The position numbers were made by a program, and so were the translations under genes. 64,000 bases of DNA, taken from NCBI RefSeq assembly GCF_020360975.1, contig NW_025408683.1, forward strand, positions 1,240,001 through 1,304,000, read 5' to 3'. Below, piece by piece: positions 1 through 10,191 of this stretch; position 1 is the stretch's first letter; each line of letters begins with the position of its first letter. The notes under the pieces are model-generated. The model had not been told where the DNA came from, made no database searches, and was given only the letters and a program-made list of their open reading frames with translations. This stretch comes from Hirsutella rhossiliensis (Eukaryota > Ascomycota > Sordariomycetes > Hypocreales > Ophiocordycipitaceae).

Positions 1-1431
1 TCGAAGAGGCGGGCGCGCTCGGCGAGGTACGATTCGGAGATGAGGCCTGCGCTGGGCACGTCGACAACATCCGGATCCGTCACGAACCAGTAGCCGTCGG
101 CAAAGGCCAGACGGAGGGCTTCTATGATGGCGTGGAGGTAGGGGGCCGAGTTGAAGTCAGAGGGCCCAAAGGTCGGGATCGCGCCTTGCTTCTCGAGTTC
201 CTGGATGATGCCCAACGCCATGAGGGCGACGATGCCCTGCCCGTTGGGCGGGTGCTCCCACAGCTCGACTCCCTTGTCCTCCCCGAGCCCCTGGCCGCGG
301 AACTTGAGCGAGATGGGCTCCGTCGGCTGGGTGCCCGTGTCGAGATGGTAGGCGAGGTCGTCGAGCTCCAGGCGGCCGCCGAGATCCTGCACCACCTTGA
401 CGAGCTCCTCGGCGATGCGGCCTGTATAGAAGCCTCGCTTGCCCTCGGCGGCCAGGGTGCGGAACGTCTTAGCCAGCGTCGGGTTCTTCATCACCTCGCC
501 GGCACGCGGTGCGCGGACGCCGTCGTCTGCGGCCGGGTCCTTTTTGAGCATCTCGGCAAAGTTGGGCGAGGCTTTGCGGAGGAACGACTCGGAAGCAGTC
601 CACTGCATCATTCTTTGTCAGTGATGGAGCTGCCCCAGTGCCACCTCACTCGTGGTCCTTTCACAGAGATTGACGAGGTCAGGGCTAGAGGCGCACGTAC
701 GTAGTTACCCATCACCTCGGAGACAGGGAATCCCCTCTCGCCAAGTTGGATGGCCGGGTCCAGGATGGCGGCCATGTCGAGCTTGCCGCTGCCGAAAAGC
801 TCGACCGTGTCGACCCAGCCAGCCGCGGCGCCGGGGACGGTGACGGCGTGGGCGCTGTGGGGGGGGATCTCGCCGACAGTGCCGTCTGGGATGCCGAGAT
901 CCCGGCGGATCGTGTCGAGGGTGTACTTGGCCCCGGCGCGGCCCGAGCCGTTCAAGGCCTTGACCTGCTTGCTGGCGGCGTCCCAGAAGAGGACGAACAT
1001 GTCGCCGCCGATGCCTGTGGAGCCGGGCTCCGTCATGTTGAGACCGGCGACTGCGACGTCATGATACCGTTAGCCAGGGTCCCTTTCCCCATCCTCCTTG
1101 GAGTCATGAGCGCATCAAGGGAGCCGTTTCCGAACAGTCGTCGGTTGAAACGTACCAACCGCGACGGCTGCATCCTGCGACACGGCGTGCGCGAGATTCA
1201 TGTCAGCACTTTGTCAAGGCGTTGGAAGGAAGAGGAGGAGAGGCTACGGACAGCGGCGTTCCCCCCGGCGCGCAACACATCGAGGCCGCACTTTGCCGCG
1301 AGGGGCTGTGTGCAGGCGACGATGCCGTCGGTGCTGTGCACGACGCTGCGCCGCGACGGGAAGCGGATCGTCAGGGGTGACGGGGGGGGCGACGGGGCCC
1401 GGCGGAGGGACGGGGAGCTGGGCCGCGGCAT
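1..1431 (-). CDS. Gamma-glutamyltranspeptidase family protein, 3' part outside window
   Basis: Member of the N-terminal-nucleophile gamma-glutamyltransferase family, which cleaves gamma-glutamyl bonds of glutathione and related compounds. Exons on the minus strand are 1431-1252, 1174-1156 (a 19 bp micro-exon), 1050-701 and 602 to beyond base 1. All introns are GT-AG and the spliced frame stays open for about 383 residues. The N-terminus carries SRRSVVHSTDG..ACTQPLAA and GGNAADAAVAV, followed by the family hallmark TEPGSTGIGGDMF; the block GKRGFYTGRIAEELV lies further on. No signal peptide is evident, which fits the intracellular YwrD-like fungal subgroup rather than the secreted enzyme. The Met at 1431 was chosen because it opens the conserved block; an upstream in-frame Met at 1578 adds unconserved sequence. 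The catalytic threonine of the small subunit lies beyond the window edge, so activity cannot be judged. The family call is firm; the exact substrate is unknown. Confidence 0.9.
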
Positions 1432-2240
1432 GCTCGAGGTTGGCGAAGCCGAGCGGTTCCGGCGCGTGCTGCGCTTGTATGAATTCTTTGCGCGCCGAAG
1501 ATTTTGATGATGTTGCTGGTGATGTACTGAAGCAGGAAAGCGTAGAACAGGCCCTGAGGTGAGAGTATGGGCGGGCAAAGAGACAAGTTATGACGAGGGA
1601 GGAGAAGAAAAGTATCACGAGCACCGAAGTGTACGGCAAGCGGCCCTCAAACTATCCACGGACATATGATGGCACCCGCCCACCACATGCATCAAGTAGG
1701 TACAGTAGTAGGTAATGAGCCCTGCACTCCATGCAATAAGCCTCGGCAACGGATTCGCCCGTCCAACCGGCGGGGGAAGAAGCCCATGCGTGAGGCGGGA
1801 TGCGGGGCGATGTCCGTGACTTCGCCGGACACCGGAAGCCGAACTTGGGCCGGCAAAAGTCAGGTGGCGAATGTGACAGGTCAGGGTCTCTTTGGGGTAT
1901 CAATATCCTACGGCCGTCGAATGTAAAGCCAGGAGCTGATGGAGACTCTGAACGTGCATCAAGACGCAGCTTTGGACCGGTAGTCGTGCGGCCAGACACG
2001 GGCGGTTGCTGATTTCGCAAATGATGGAGCCGAAGCATCGCGAGCGTTGCAATATTGACATGGTGTTACAAATTCAAGTCTCGTGATACGTGAGCAAGCT
2101 TTGATAAGTCGTGTGTGAGTGTGAGCAAGCACAGCAGCGTGATAAAGATGGCATAAGGCGCCCACCCTCGCCGCTGCGGCTCGCCGTATCCGGACCCCAT
2201 CCTCGCTCCTCTGGATTCCCATGGTCTCGGCAAAGTACCA
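1432..2240. other. Intergenic, GGT-like promoter side and D-amino-acid oxidase 3' side
   Basis: About 0.8 kb lies between the start of the gamma-glutamyltranspeptidase-like gene and the stop of the upstream D-amino-acid oxidase gene, both on the minus strand. I see no convincing coding exon, RNA gene or repeat here. It should contain the promoter of the former and the terminator of the latter. Confidence 0.6.
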
Positions 2241-3649
2241 TCACAGGTGAGACGAACGGGCCTCACCGCCACGCAGCTCGCGCAAGACGTCCTCGGCCGT
2301 CGCGACGGCATCAACGGCGAACCCGTAGCCCGCCTGGAAGCCGGTGCCGCCGGCGCCGTAGTTGTGCACGAGGGCCCGCATCGTCCCGCCGACGGACATG
2401 TCACTGCGCTCGACGCGCGCGCCGCCCTCCCGCGAGGGACGCAGCCCGGCGAAGGCGGCGAGGACCTCGAAGGGCTGGCGCCGCAGCTCCGGGCACAGCG
2501 CCGATGTGCGGAATAGGATGGACTCTGTCTCGTGCGCGTACGTGGCGGCGTCACTTTACCAAGCGCAGAGAAGACACGAGAGTGTTAGTTGGCGGAAGCC
2601 CATGCGAGGGCGGGAGGGTCGGGAAGGGGGCACGAGGGACCTGCCTGTTGCCCTTTTGCATGAATCCCCCGAGGATGACGTTTCCGTTGGACCCCGGCCG
2701 CGGGATCACATACGTCGTGTAGTCGCTCCCATAGCGCATCATGGTGCACGAGACGGCCGGCGCCCGGACGAGCACGACCTGCCCGCGCGTCGGGAAGCAC
2801 AGCGGGTCCTCGACGCCCGGCAGCGTTCTGGCGGCGTTGCCGGTGCAGTTGAAGACGAGGCGCGTGGCGGGCGTCGCAAAGGCCGCGCGGATGCCGTCGA
2901 GCCGGCGGCGCACAAAGCGCACGCCCAAGTCGTCGCGGAGCCGGCGGTGCAGGTACTCGAGGTGTCGCGGCGCGTTGACGGCCAAGGTGGTGCATGAGAC
3001 GCCGCACTGGACGCCGGGTGGGAGCTCCGAGGGCGGGATCATCCTGAACTGCAGCGAGGCGGCGCCCATGACGGCCAGACTCAGCATTCCCAGCGGTCTT
3101 GGTGATCCTAGTGGTCCACTTACGTCTTCAAGGTACTCCGACATGGTCCGGATCTTGTCGTGCGGCACGCTGGCATCCCAATACTCGATCGAGTGCGTCC
3201 GGGCAACAAAGGCCTCCCTGCCGTGTTCCGACGCCATCCTGCCGAGGTGTGCGTAGCCCAGGCGATCCCATCGCAAGGCCTTCTCGTCGCTTCCCGAGAC
3301 GGCTGAGAAGTTGCACCCGGCCCTTCAGCTCAGCCGATGACCCAGGGCGGCGTCAGTCAAATCTCAGTCGTCGCCGCCGACATATCAAGCCTCGGCGTGG
3401 CCTCTCTCGGCTCACACGTACCAGGGCGAGGTGTACTCCGGAGACGTGTCGCCCGGCAGAAACTGCGCGACGACGGTAATCAAGGGCCCGAATCCGCGCT
3501 CGGCGAGGACGAGCGCCACATCCAGGCCAGCGATGCCGGCCCTGGCCCGAGGTCGTCAGCGGACAATGACTGCTCCCTCGGGTGGATGACCCCAAGGCTC
3601 CTCACCCGACAATGACAATGGCGTCTCTGCTCGTAGATGATTTCGTCAT
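2241..3649 (-). CDS. D-amino-acid oxidase (FAD flavoenzyme, DAO family), 359 aa
   Basis: Oxidatively deaminates D-amino acids to 2-oxo acids, ammonia and hydrogen peroxide. Exons on the minus strand are 3649-3606, 3541-3422, 3322-3124, 3048-2645 and 2553-2241, giving 1080 nt with stop. The N-terminus has the dinucleotide-binding motif VGAGIAGL (about residues 14-21), then LPGDTSPEYTSPWAG, typical of DAO. The middle has VFNCTGNAARTLPGVEDP and PTRGQVVLVRAP. YVIPRPG supplies the conserved Tyr/Arg region, and GLRPSREGG plus HNYGAGGTGFQ form the C-terminal active-site and FAD region. Intron 4 (2644-2554) is best modelled as GC-AG, because a GT donor five bases away does not keep frame with the same acceptor. 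The conserved Trp after the QxGN motif seems replaced by Ser. The protein ends Ser-His-Leu, a plausible variant type-1 peroxisomal signal, fitting the usual peroxisomal site of this peroxide-forming enzyme. Length matches the family (about 340-370 aa). Confidence 0.93.
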
Positions 3650-4183
3650 GGCGCTCGTTTGTCAGTGGCATGTTGCAGAGTTCGCGAGCCCCGAGATCGC
3701 AAGGCGGGGTTGGGGCCGGAGGCGGGGGCGGCCGGAGGCTGGAGCCAGAGCGTCGGCATTCGGCGCATCTGCTCTCACTCATTGTTCCATGATGTTCTTT
3801 GACACGCGGATAGGGCTGGACTAATGAACACAGTATTGGGTAAATCCATCTTTGCATGGTCTTCGCCTCTCTGGTATCTCTATAGTATTTCGTGCAGGCA
3901 GACGCTTCATGTCCTCTTACCCTATATCCGCTTACAGCCAAACATGTCGTCTTGTGGATTCGCCATCGACGGGGCTCATGTTCGTGTGATGCCTCCGCCG
4001 TCTTGACCCGAGGAGTGTCCTGTCCGTCTCGACTCGCCCGGTGGCGGTACGAGAGTCATCAACCCCCGGAAAACTATATAGTCATGTCGAAGATCGTGTC
4101 TGGAAAAAGACAGGGACTCGTCAACGTGGAATTTTATAACACAGCTCCCACATCCAACCACAAACGCCTGTTCCTTTTCGTCA
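3650..4183. other. Intergenic, D-amino-acid oxidase promoter side
   Basis: About 0.5 kb lies between the start codon of the D-amino-acid oxidase gene and the stop codon of the rhodopsin-domain gene, which run head to tail. No exon, repeat or RNA gene was recognised. The open frames here are short and lack recognisable motifs. Confidence 0.55.
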
Positions 4184-5752
4184 TCATACCATCCGGGAGT
4201 CGAGATTGGTGCGCGGCTCTGCAAAGCACGCGGCCGTCCACACGGGTCCGTTCGGCGGCACCAGGTTCTTCTCGCTGTCGTCGTCGGCGTCGGCGTCAGT
4301 GGCCACGGCACTCATCTCGAAGGATTGCTGTACCTGGATCTCGAGCGGCGACGCCTTGCAGTCGTGGTCGCCGCTTTGGTCCCGCCGCGGGGCGCTCCCC
4401 TGTGCCGAGCGCCCGGTCCGGGACCGCTTGGCCGACTCGCCCAGGGAGCTGATCATCCGGGGAAAGAACTTGACGAAAAGGGGCTTGAGAGCCGGGACTG
4501 AGGCACAAACTATGGCTACGTTGATCTCGAGCCCGGACCAGATAGCAATTTCTACTCCTTTTACTAAGTCGGTAGAACAACAACACTTGTCAGTCCAAAA
4601 GTGCCATCTTGGAATGCGTCAAATGAAAGTGGCCATCCCTCCCTGCTTGCTTACCTGGTTGTTGATCGATGGGAGCCGAGTTGTTGATGTACAGAGAGTG
4701 AAGTCTTATGATGGCAACGATGCAGGCACTGCAGAAGAGGTCAAGACCCAGAGTCAGCATCCTGAGAGCTGGACTTGGAAACGACAAAGCTGCGCGATGC
4801 AGCAAGGGGGAAAAAGAGACACTGGAGGAGCGACAAACATGTGAGAAATGGACTACAAGGGAGACATACAAACCACCACAAGCAAACACGGCCATGAGAA
4901 CAATCTTGGCCCTCCGTGGAATCTGCAGACCCTTGAGATAGGGGACGGGGGCGGCGAGCAAAGCAATGTCGTTGGCAATGTTAAAGCCAGCGAGCGCATA
5001 GTGCAGGTTGGAGCGATCAATACACGAGCCGGGGATGCTGTCGTCCCAGTACTTTGCGACTGGCACGCAGGTGAGGGTCGATGACAGGAAGCAGAAGAGG
5101 CCGTAGACGGTCAGCCAGATGATGAGGCCGAGAAAGATGCGCTGGGCGCTCTTCTCGGTAAAAATGCGCTTGCACTGCAGCAGGATGGAGAACTTGACGG
5201 AGAGGTGGGTGAAGCTGTAGGCGATGATGGTGGCGTAGAGAGATTGGAGGAACTGCTGGAGATAGGCCGGGTTGACTTGGTCTCCCAGACCGTATCGGAT
5301 CTCTGCGAGCTTGCGCGTCAGATCGGAGAAAGACTAAGAAGGGGGGAGTCTTACGGTGCATGACGGCCGTCAGGAAGCCTATTGTGCCGAACTGCATGGC
5401 ATGGCGATTAGCCGCGACACTGCTTGTAGTAACTTACATCTCTCGCGACTTCGGCCTAGGAGCTCCCATGAGCACCACGTCGCCTCGACTCTACTCGCTT
5501 TGTTCAACGAGAGAGTCACGACGTAGAATTCGACGAGGGAGATGGAACCGTTGACCGATTCGCGTTCGTGTGGAGTTCTCTTACCATGGCGGCGCATATA
5601 AAATAGTCATCGAGGCCGACATTGCGGACCAAGACGGCCCGGGTAAAGATGCGCAGCCAGACGGCCAGGCTTGCGAGGGACGTGAAGAGGAAGCCGGCCA
5701 AGACGAGGCCGTGGTTGCGGTCGACGATGGCGATATCGCCCACGTACCACAT
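4184..5752 (-). CDS. Fungal rhodopsin-domain integral membrane protein, 363 aa
   Basis: Seven-helix membrane protein of the fungal 'rhodopsin domain' (PTH11-like) group, whose members are mostly of unknown role. Exons are 5752-5585, 5391-5355, 5302-4870, 4728-4655 and 4563-4184, all GT-AG, totalling 1092 nt with stop. Family landmarks in order are LRIFTRAVLVRNVGLDDYF with the first helices, QIRYGLGDQV, a Cys-rich extracellular segment ending TCVPVAKYWDDSIPGSCID, the helix after LHYALAGFNIANDI, PRRAKIVLMAVFACGG, IVAIIRLHSLY, and a last helix in WSGLEINVAIVCAS. The tail from about residue 275 is cytosolic, charged and low in complexity (Asp/Ala run). The start at 5752 fits the family; an in-frame Met at 5809 would add 19 residues. 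Exon 1 joined to exon 2 gives one continuous second helix, which supports the 193 bp first intron. No gene-specific function can be assigned. Confidence 0.85.
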
Positions 5753-6658
5753 TGTCTGTAGCACAGTCGGCGTCAGGAGGCAGCGGAGGGCGACGAGGCA
5801 CGCAGCCAAGAACGGATGAACGTCCTGCGTTTGTCTTTACGACCAAGAGGCGCGAGGAACTCGAACCAGCTCAAAGGCGGGCTTCCACTCTTTCAATTAC
5901 ACTTCCTCACACACCACCTCTCTCTTCTCGAGAAAAAGGACAAGAAGAGGCAAACAAGTAAAATGCCCAGCCGGCAGGTCCCTGGCCCTTTGTGGCGTTT
6001 GGTGTGGCAAAGGACACATGCCGGTGTGGGTGAGCAAGGCTGCGCAAAGCAATCTGTCACATTTTGCAAGAGAAGAGGGAGTAGGGGGAAAGAAGGAATA
6101 TAGGCCATCAGAGCCGACGAGGCCAGAAAAGAAGAGCTTGGTGATTCTTGCCTGTCCTCAGCATGCGCCGGTCGGGACGGTTCCAGCCTTTTCACCCATC
6201 CATCGGGCTTCATCTCCCGAACCACCTCTCCCTCTTTCCACCAGTCGGCCTCTTTATTCTTTTCTCGGGCCCGTCTTTTGGACCATGCTGTGCAACGGCC
6301 GGCCGCCGCTGTGCCCTCTCGCACTTTAGATACGCTGGGGTATTCTTTTTCTCTCTTCACGCCTTTCTCCATTCCCTTCAATGTCATCGCTTCTTTCCAT
6401 ATCCTTTGCTCCCCGCCTTGCCCAGCTCCAGTGACACTGGGGGCTGGACAAGTCCGAGAAACGGGGCCAAACCGTCCGACCGAGACCTTGGTCGCGCTAA
6501 TGCGCGCCCGTGCTGCTTTTTGGAGTCGATTGGGTGCTTCTTGGTGATGTTCCTCTTTTTGCAGATCATGGCCCAGCATTACAACACAGACATGCCTGAA
6601 CTCTTGGACACGGCATGGCCCTAGATTCTAAAAGTGTGTACGAGCGAGACATTGGTTG
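5753..6658. other. Intergenic, upstream of rhodopsin-domain gene and left of the MULE
   Basis: About 0.9 kb without a supported gene. The stretch 5880-6420 is rich in CT and GA runs, which open spurious long frames on the minus strand. It should hold the promoter of the minus-strand rhodopsin-domain gene. The right edge is the target-site duplication of the MULE. Confidence 0.55.
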
Positions 6659-6667
6659 CCCGAGGTC
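6659..6667 (+). repeat. 9 bp target-site duplication, left flank of MULE
   Basis: The nonamer CCCGAGGTC directly precedes the element and recurs perfectly at 10183-10191 directly after it. Nine-base duplications are the hallmark of Mutator-like transposition. Confidence 0.95.
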
Positions 6668-6773
6668 GAGTAATCAAACATACACTCCTGATTTTCAAAC
6701 ATACACTCCCGACCTAAGCCCCATTTGGAAGAAGACCCCGCCACCAAAATTTGGCGCGCGCTTTCCCAACGCC
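6668..6773 (+). repeat. Left terminal inverted repeat of MULE (106 bp)
   Basis: Matches the reverse complement of 10077-10182 at 105 of 106 positions; the one difference is T versus A about 22 bases in. It begins GAGTAATC and contains two direct copies of TCAAACATACACTCC, about 22 bp apart. Such copies are candidate transposase-binding sites. Confidence 0.95.
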
Positions 6774-6940
6774 CTGGCTTGCCGTGACCATCGCCGCCGC
6801 CCACCCGCCCAGCCACCTGACTTTTGGCCGCCATCTGCATTTTCGCAATCATCAACAATTGAAGCTATCACCACTTGACTCAACACAACAGCAACGCCGC
6901 CGCCGCCTACCGCAATAGTCACGTCTAGTCAATCGTCCCG

Positions 6941-9690
6941 ATGAATTCGACCGAAAGCAATACCAACAGTAGCACCGAGGCTATCACGGAGATGTCTTTC
7001 GATACGTATGATGAGGCGCTTGAAACACTCAAAGCTACGCAAGAGCTCCTTGGCTACGTCGTAGTCGTTGCAAATAGCAAGAATACCGGCAAGCCTAGGC
7101 GCAAGGAAGCCAATATCCGCTGTGAATACAGTGGTCAGTATAGGCCCTGGGACGAGGCAGAGGGTATATACAAGACGTCATCCAAGAAGTCGGGATGTGA
7201 CTTTCGCTGTTACATCCGCTTCTACCGACGTTGCAATGCATTCAAAGTCACCATCAAGCACGGCTCTCATAACCACGAACCTCTATTTGAGCCAATTGCT
7301 AACCCCATCGTCCGTCAACGAAGCCAACGCAAATTCGGCATCGAGCGTCTTCATAGCCTCGTCGAGGGGCTTAGCAAGAACGTCAATAACAAGAGCAGGG
7401 ATATCGTGGATGCTATCCGACAGGAATATCCTGAGCTCCTTATTACCGATTCTGATATACACTTCATCCAGCTGCAACTTCGTGCCTTCCGTTACGGCGC
7501 CTCTACATCTACACAAGCCTTCCTCGATGTACTCAAAGATGCTAAAGCAAAGGGAAATCAGCTACTATGCAGTTGACCGTGGCCTAATGGGAAGGTTTGG
7601 AGGTTTTTCTGGACATACGATGACTGTATTGCTGACTGGAAGCGTAACCCCGAGCTCCTTATCATGGATAATACGTATAAGGTCAACCGCTTTAACATGC
7701 CGCTTCTACAGATCATTGGCACAACAGGGCTACACAAGAGCTTCAGTGTAGGCTTTGGCCTCACTGCCAAGGAAGACGAAGGCGCGTTCCAATGGATCCT
7801 CTCACAGTTGCGTGAGGCTGGTCGGCAGGCTGATATTCCGGACCCGGGCGTTGTGATTACCGACTTTGATACCGCCCTGAAGAACGCCCTTGACTCTATC
7901 TTCCCATCAACGCAACAACAAGTGTGCGTTTGGCATATGATGAAGAACGTGATCCTTCACATCAAGAAGAAGTGGGAAGGATCCCTCGATGGCACCGAGA
8001 TTGGCGGAGATAGGCCAGAACAGGAGACTCGCCTCGCTGCAGCAGCCGCTCTCGACGACCCTATACAGGCAGATAATGCCATTGACGAGGACCGACCTAT
8101 CGACCGTGCCACTGATTACCAGATTCAACATGCCTCACAACTGGCAGATCAGTGCGTTGAGCAACAAGATGATCGTGAAGATGACGATGGAAACCCAATA
8201 CTACCCCGGCTCCAAGGCGGACTTTTGAGCACACAGCTGACGGTATCCGTGATGCCTGGGTTTCAGTCTTTAGGGCTCGCACGGCTGAGGTGCAGAGATC
8301 AGTGGGATCTACTCTGTATAGAGTTTTCGGATCAGCCAGGTAACCCTAGCCCTAACTACCCTCCTACTCTAACCTTTACTAAATAGCTCCTCTTATAGCT
8401 CTCGTTAATTACCTCCGTACAACCTACTGGCCATGGCGTGCCCAGTTTTCCACCTACGCTATCCAACAGTACCGAAATTATAACATTACGGTAACTTCCC
8501 GTGTGGAGAGCACACATCACGAGTTGAAGTCACGATTACGCAACCGCTTCATTGACCTCCATCAGCTACAAGAGCACATCAGAGGGCTCGTTACCCATCG
8601 GCAAAAGAAGCATCGCGAGAAGCTTCAATCCGAGTTTGCAAGAGCTAGAGTTGAATGGGCCAAGCAGACGATTATGAAGTCACTGCACCGAAAAATTGGC
8701 TGGCAGCCGATGAAACAGATCTTCAGGCAAGTTAGGCTAGCCGGGCTGAGCTTGCCGATAATCGAGGCATGCCTACGATTTGTACGGGTGCTTTCACGAT
8801 GCAATGGGGCTGCCTGCCGGCATACAATCCGCGATTTGATCCAGGCTGACGCGGCCGCCCTTATACCATTGCATCTTATTGATAACCACTGGCGGGTTTA
8901 CGGCGTGACTGTAAGTATCTTGCTCCAGCCATAAGTACTATACTAATTTACTAGCAGCCTGAACAACAGCAATATATCGATGCAGACCACGAAGCCGATC
9001 CTGACGTTGTCCAGCCTCGCCGGCGTGGAAACAGTAGACGCGAGGTATCCCCTCCACTAGAGGCATCTACGGCCGGATCCTTAGTGCTTGGGAGCAAGAG
9101 GAGCATAGAGCCAACCCAGAGCTCGTATCACGGCCACCAGAGACGCAAAGAAGAAGAGGAAGGGCACAGGCACCACTATCATGAACAAGAGGTCGAATAC
9201 ACTTGCTTCCGTGAGCAGCCGGGTTGACGATCTTGCCCAGCAGATCGGTGATTTCATCAAGTCACAAGCAGCAGCAACGCCGGTGCTGTTATCACAGGTG
9301 CCCTCACTTCCACAGGTGCCGCTGGTGTCACAGGGATACCAAACGACGATGCCCTCACTTCCACAGCCGGCGCCGCCGTCACAGGGATACTATGTGATGC
9401 CACCGCCTACACCAATTGTGCCTGTATACGTACAGGCGCCGGCGCCGTCACAGTGGCAAGAACCGCCTCCTCGTCACAGGCACATCACGACGGCTTCATG
9501 TGGGCACAGCCGCCGGCACAGTCCCACGAGACGGCTACGGAGCATTTCCAGCAGCTAGGGGATCAGAGGACACGGCACCATACAAAACTAGCAGGCAGGC
9601 CGGTCACAAATTCGTTCCTTACGTGCCTCGCCCTCCGCCGCGTCGGACGGATCCTTCCTCACAGTCACAGTCACAGTCACAGAGGTAGGC
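6941..9690 (+). pseudogene. MULE transposase, frame-disrupted
   Basis: The frame opens at 6941 with a FAR1-like DNA-binding region: C-x-Y at about residues 60-62, CDFRCYIRF, then HGSHNHEP. It reaches an in-frame TGA at 7574. Reading through that stop, the same frame resumes with FFWTYDDCIADWKRNPELL and runs into the MULE catalytic domain. First catalytic Asp is in LLIMDNTYKVNRFNMP; the second is in VVITDFDTALKNAL, before QVCVWHMMKN. The family-typical residues at 7563-7590 read in a neighbouring frame, so two compensating one-base shifts are likely there; a similar pair lies near 8200-8290. Introns at 8340-8386 and 8911-8957 (47 bp each, GT-AG) restore frame into TSRVESTHHELK, which holds the likely third acidic residue. 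The tail after 8958 needs further frame changes and ends Gln/Pro-rich. The family is certain; this copy is a pseudogene unless the indels are sequencing errors. Confidence 0.88.
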
Positions 9691-10076
9691 AAAGACCTTC
9701 CGCCATTATATGCATATTGTATATATATCGGAAGATCGATCGGGCCGGGCTTATTGATAGCTTCAATTGAATGACTCTAAGGGATGCATCTTCCGGCGTT
9801 GGTAATAATTGCAGATAGAATCCATATATGTCAGACAATAGTGTCCCACACCTCGCACGTGACAGCGGTTGATCTTTGTGGCATCAGTCAATTGATGAGA
9901 ATTATCTAAAGAACAAAGGAAAGGAAAAGAATTGGATGCACACATTCGTGCAACAATATATACCCGATCATTGCGGCGAAGCCTGGCGCAGCAGTGGCAG
10001 TGATCGAGCATAAGGTTTCAGGAACTGACACGGGCGTGATATGCGACAATATATCTAGGCAGGCAGCCGCGGCAGC

Positions 10077-10182
10077 GGCGTTGGGAAAGCGCGCGCCAAA
10101 TTTTGGTGGCGGGGTCTTCTTCCAAATGGGGCTTAGGTCGGGAGTGTATGTTTGAAAATCTGGAGTGTATGTTTGATTACTC
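10077..10182 (-). repeat. Right terminal inverted repeat of MULE (106 bp)
   Basis: Inverted copy of 6668-6773 with a single mismatch. It ends GATTACTC immediately before the right copy of the 9 bp target duplication. Confidence 0.95.
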
Positions 10183-10191
10183 CCCGAGGTC
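10183..10191 (+). repeat. 9 bp target-site duplication, right flank of MULE
   Basis: CCCGAGGTC, identical to 6659-6667. Together the two copies fix the element borders to the base. Confidence 0.95.

Larger units (their letters stand above)
6668..10182 (+). mobile_element. Mutator-like (MULE) DNA transposon, 3515 bp, structurally complete ends
   Basis: Cut-and-paste transposon delimited by 106 bp terminal inverted repeats and a perfect 9 bp target duplication. It encodes a hop-like MULE transposase in plus orientation, with a FAR1-like zinc-binding N-terminus, a MULE DDE domain and a Gln/Pro-rich tail. Base composition is ordinary and CpA/TpG are plentiful, so it has not been hit by RIP, in contrast to the retroelements right of 25 kb. 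The transposase reading frame is broken, so this copy is probably non-autonomous, although the intact ends suggest it could still be moved by a transposase supplied elsewhere (inference). Confidence 0.95.

Noticed and set aside
5893..6579. 228-codon open frame on the minus strand
   Set aside because: Its content is driven by CT/GA-rich runs, it has no recognisable domain, and it would overlap the expected promoter of the rhodopsin-domain gene.
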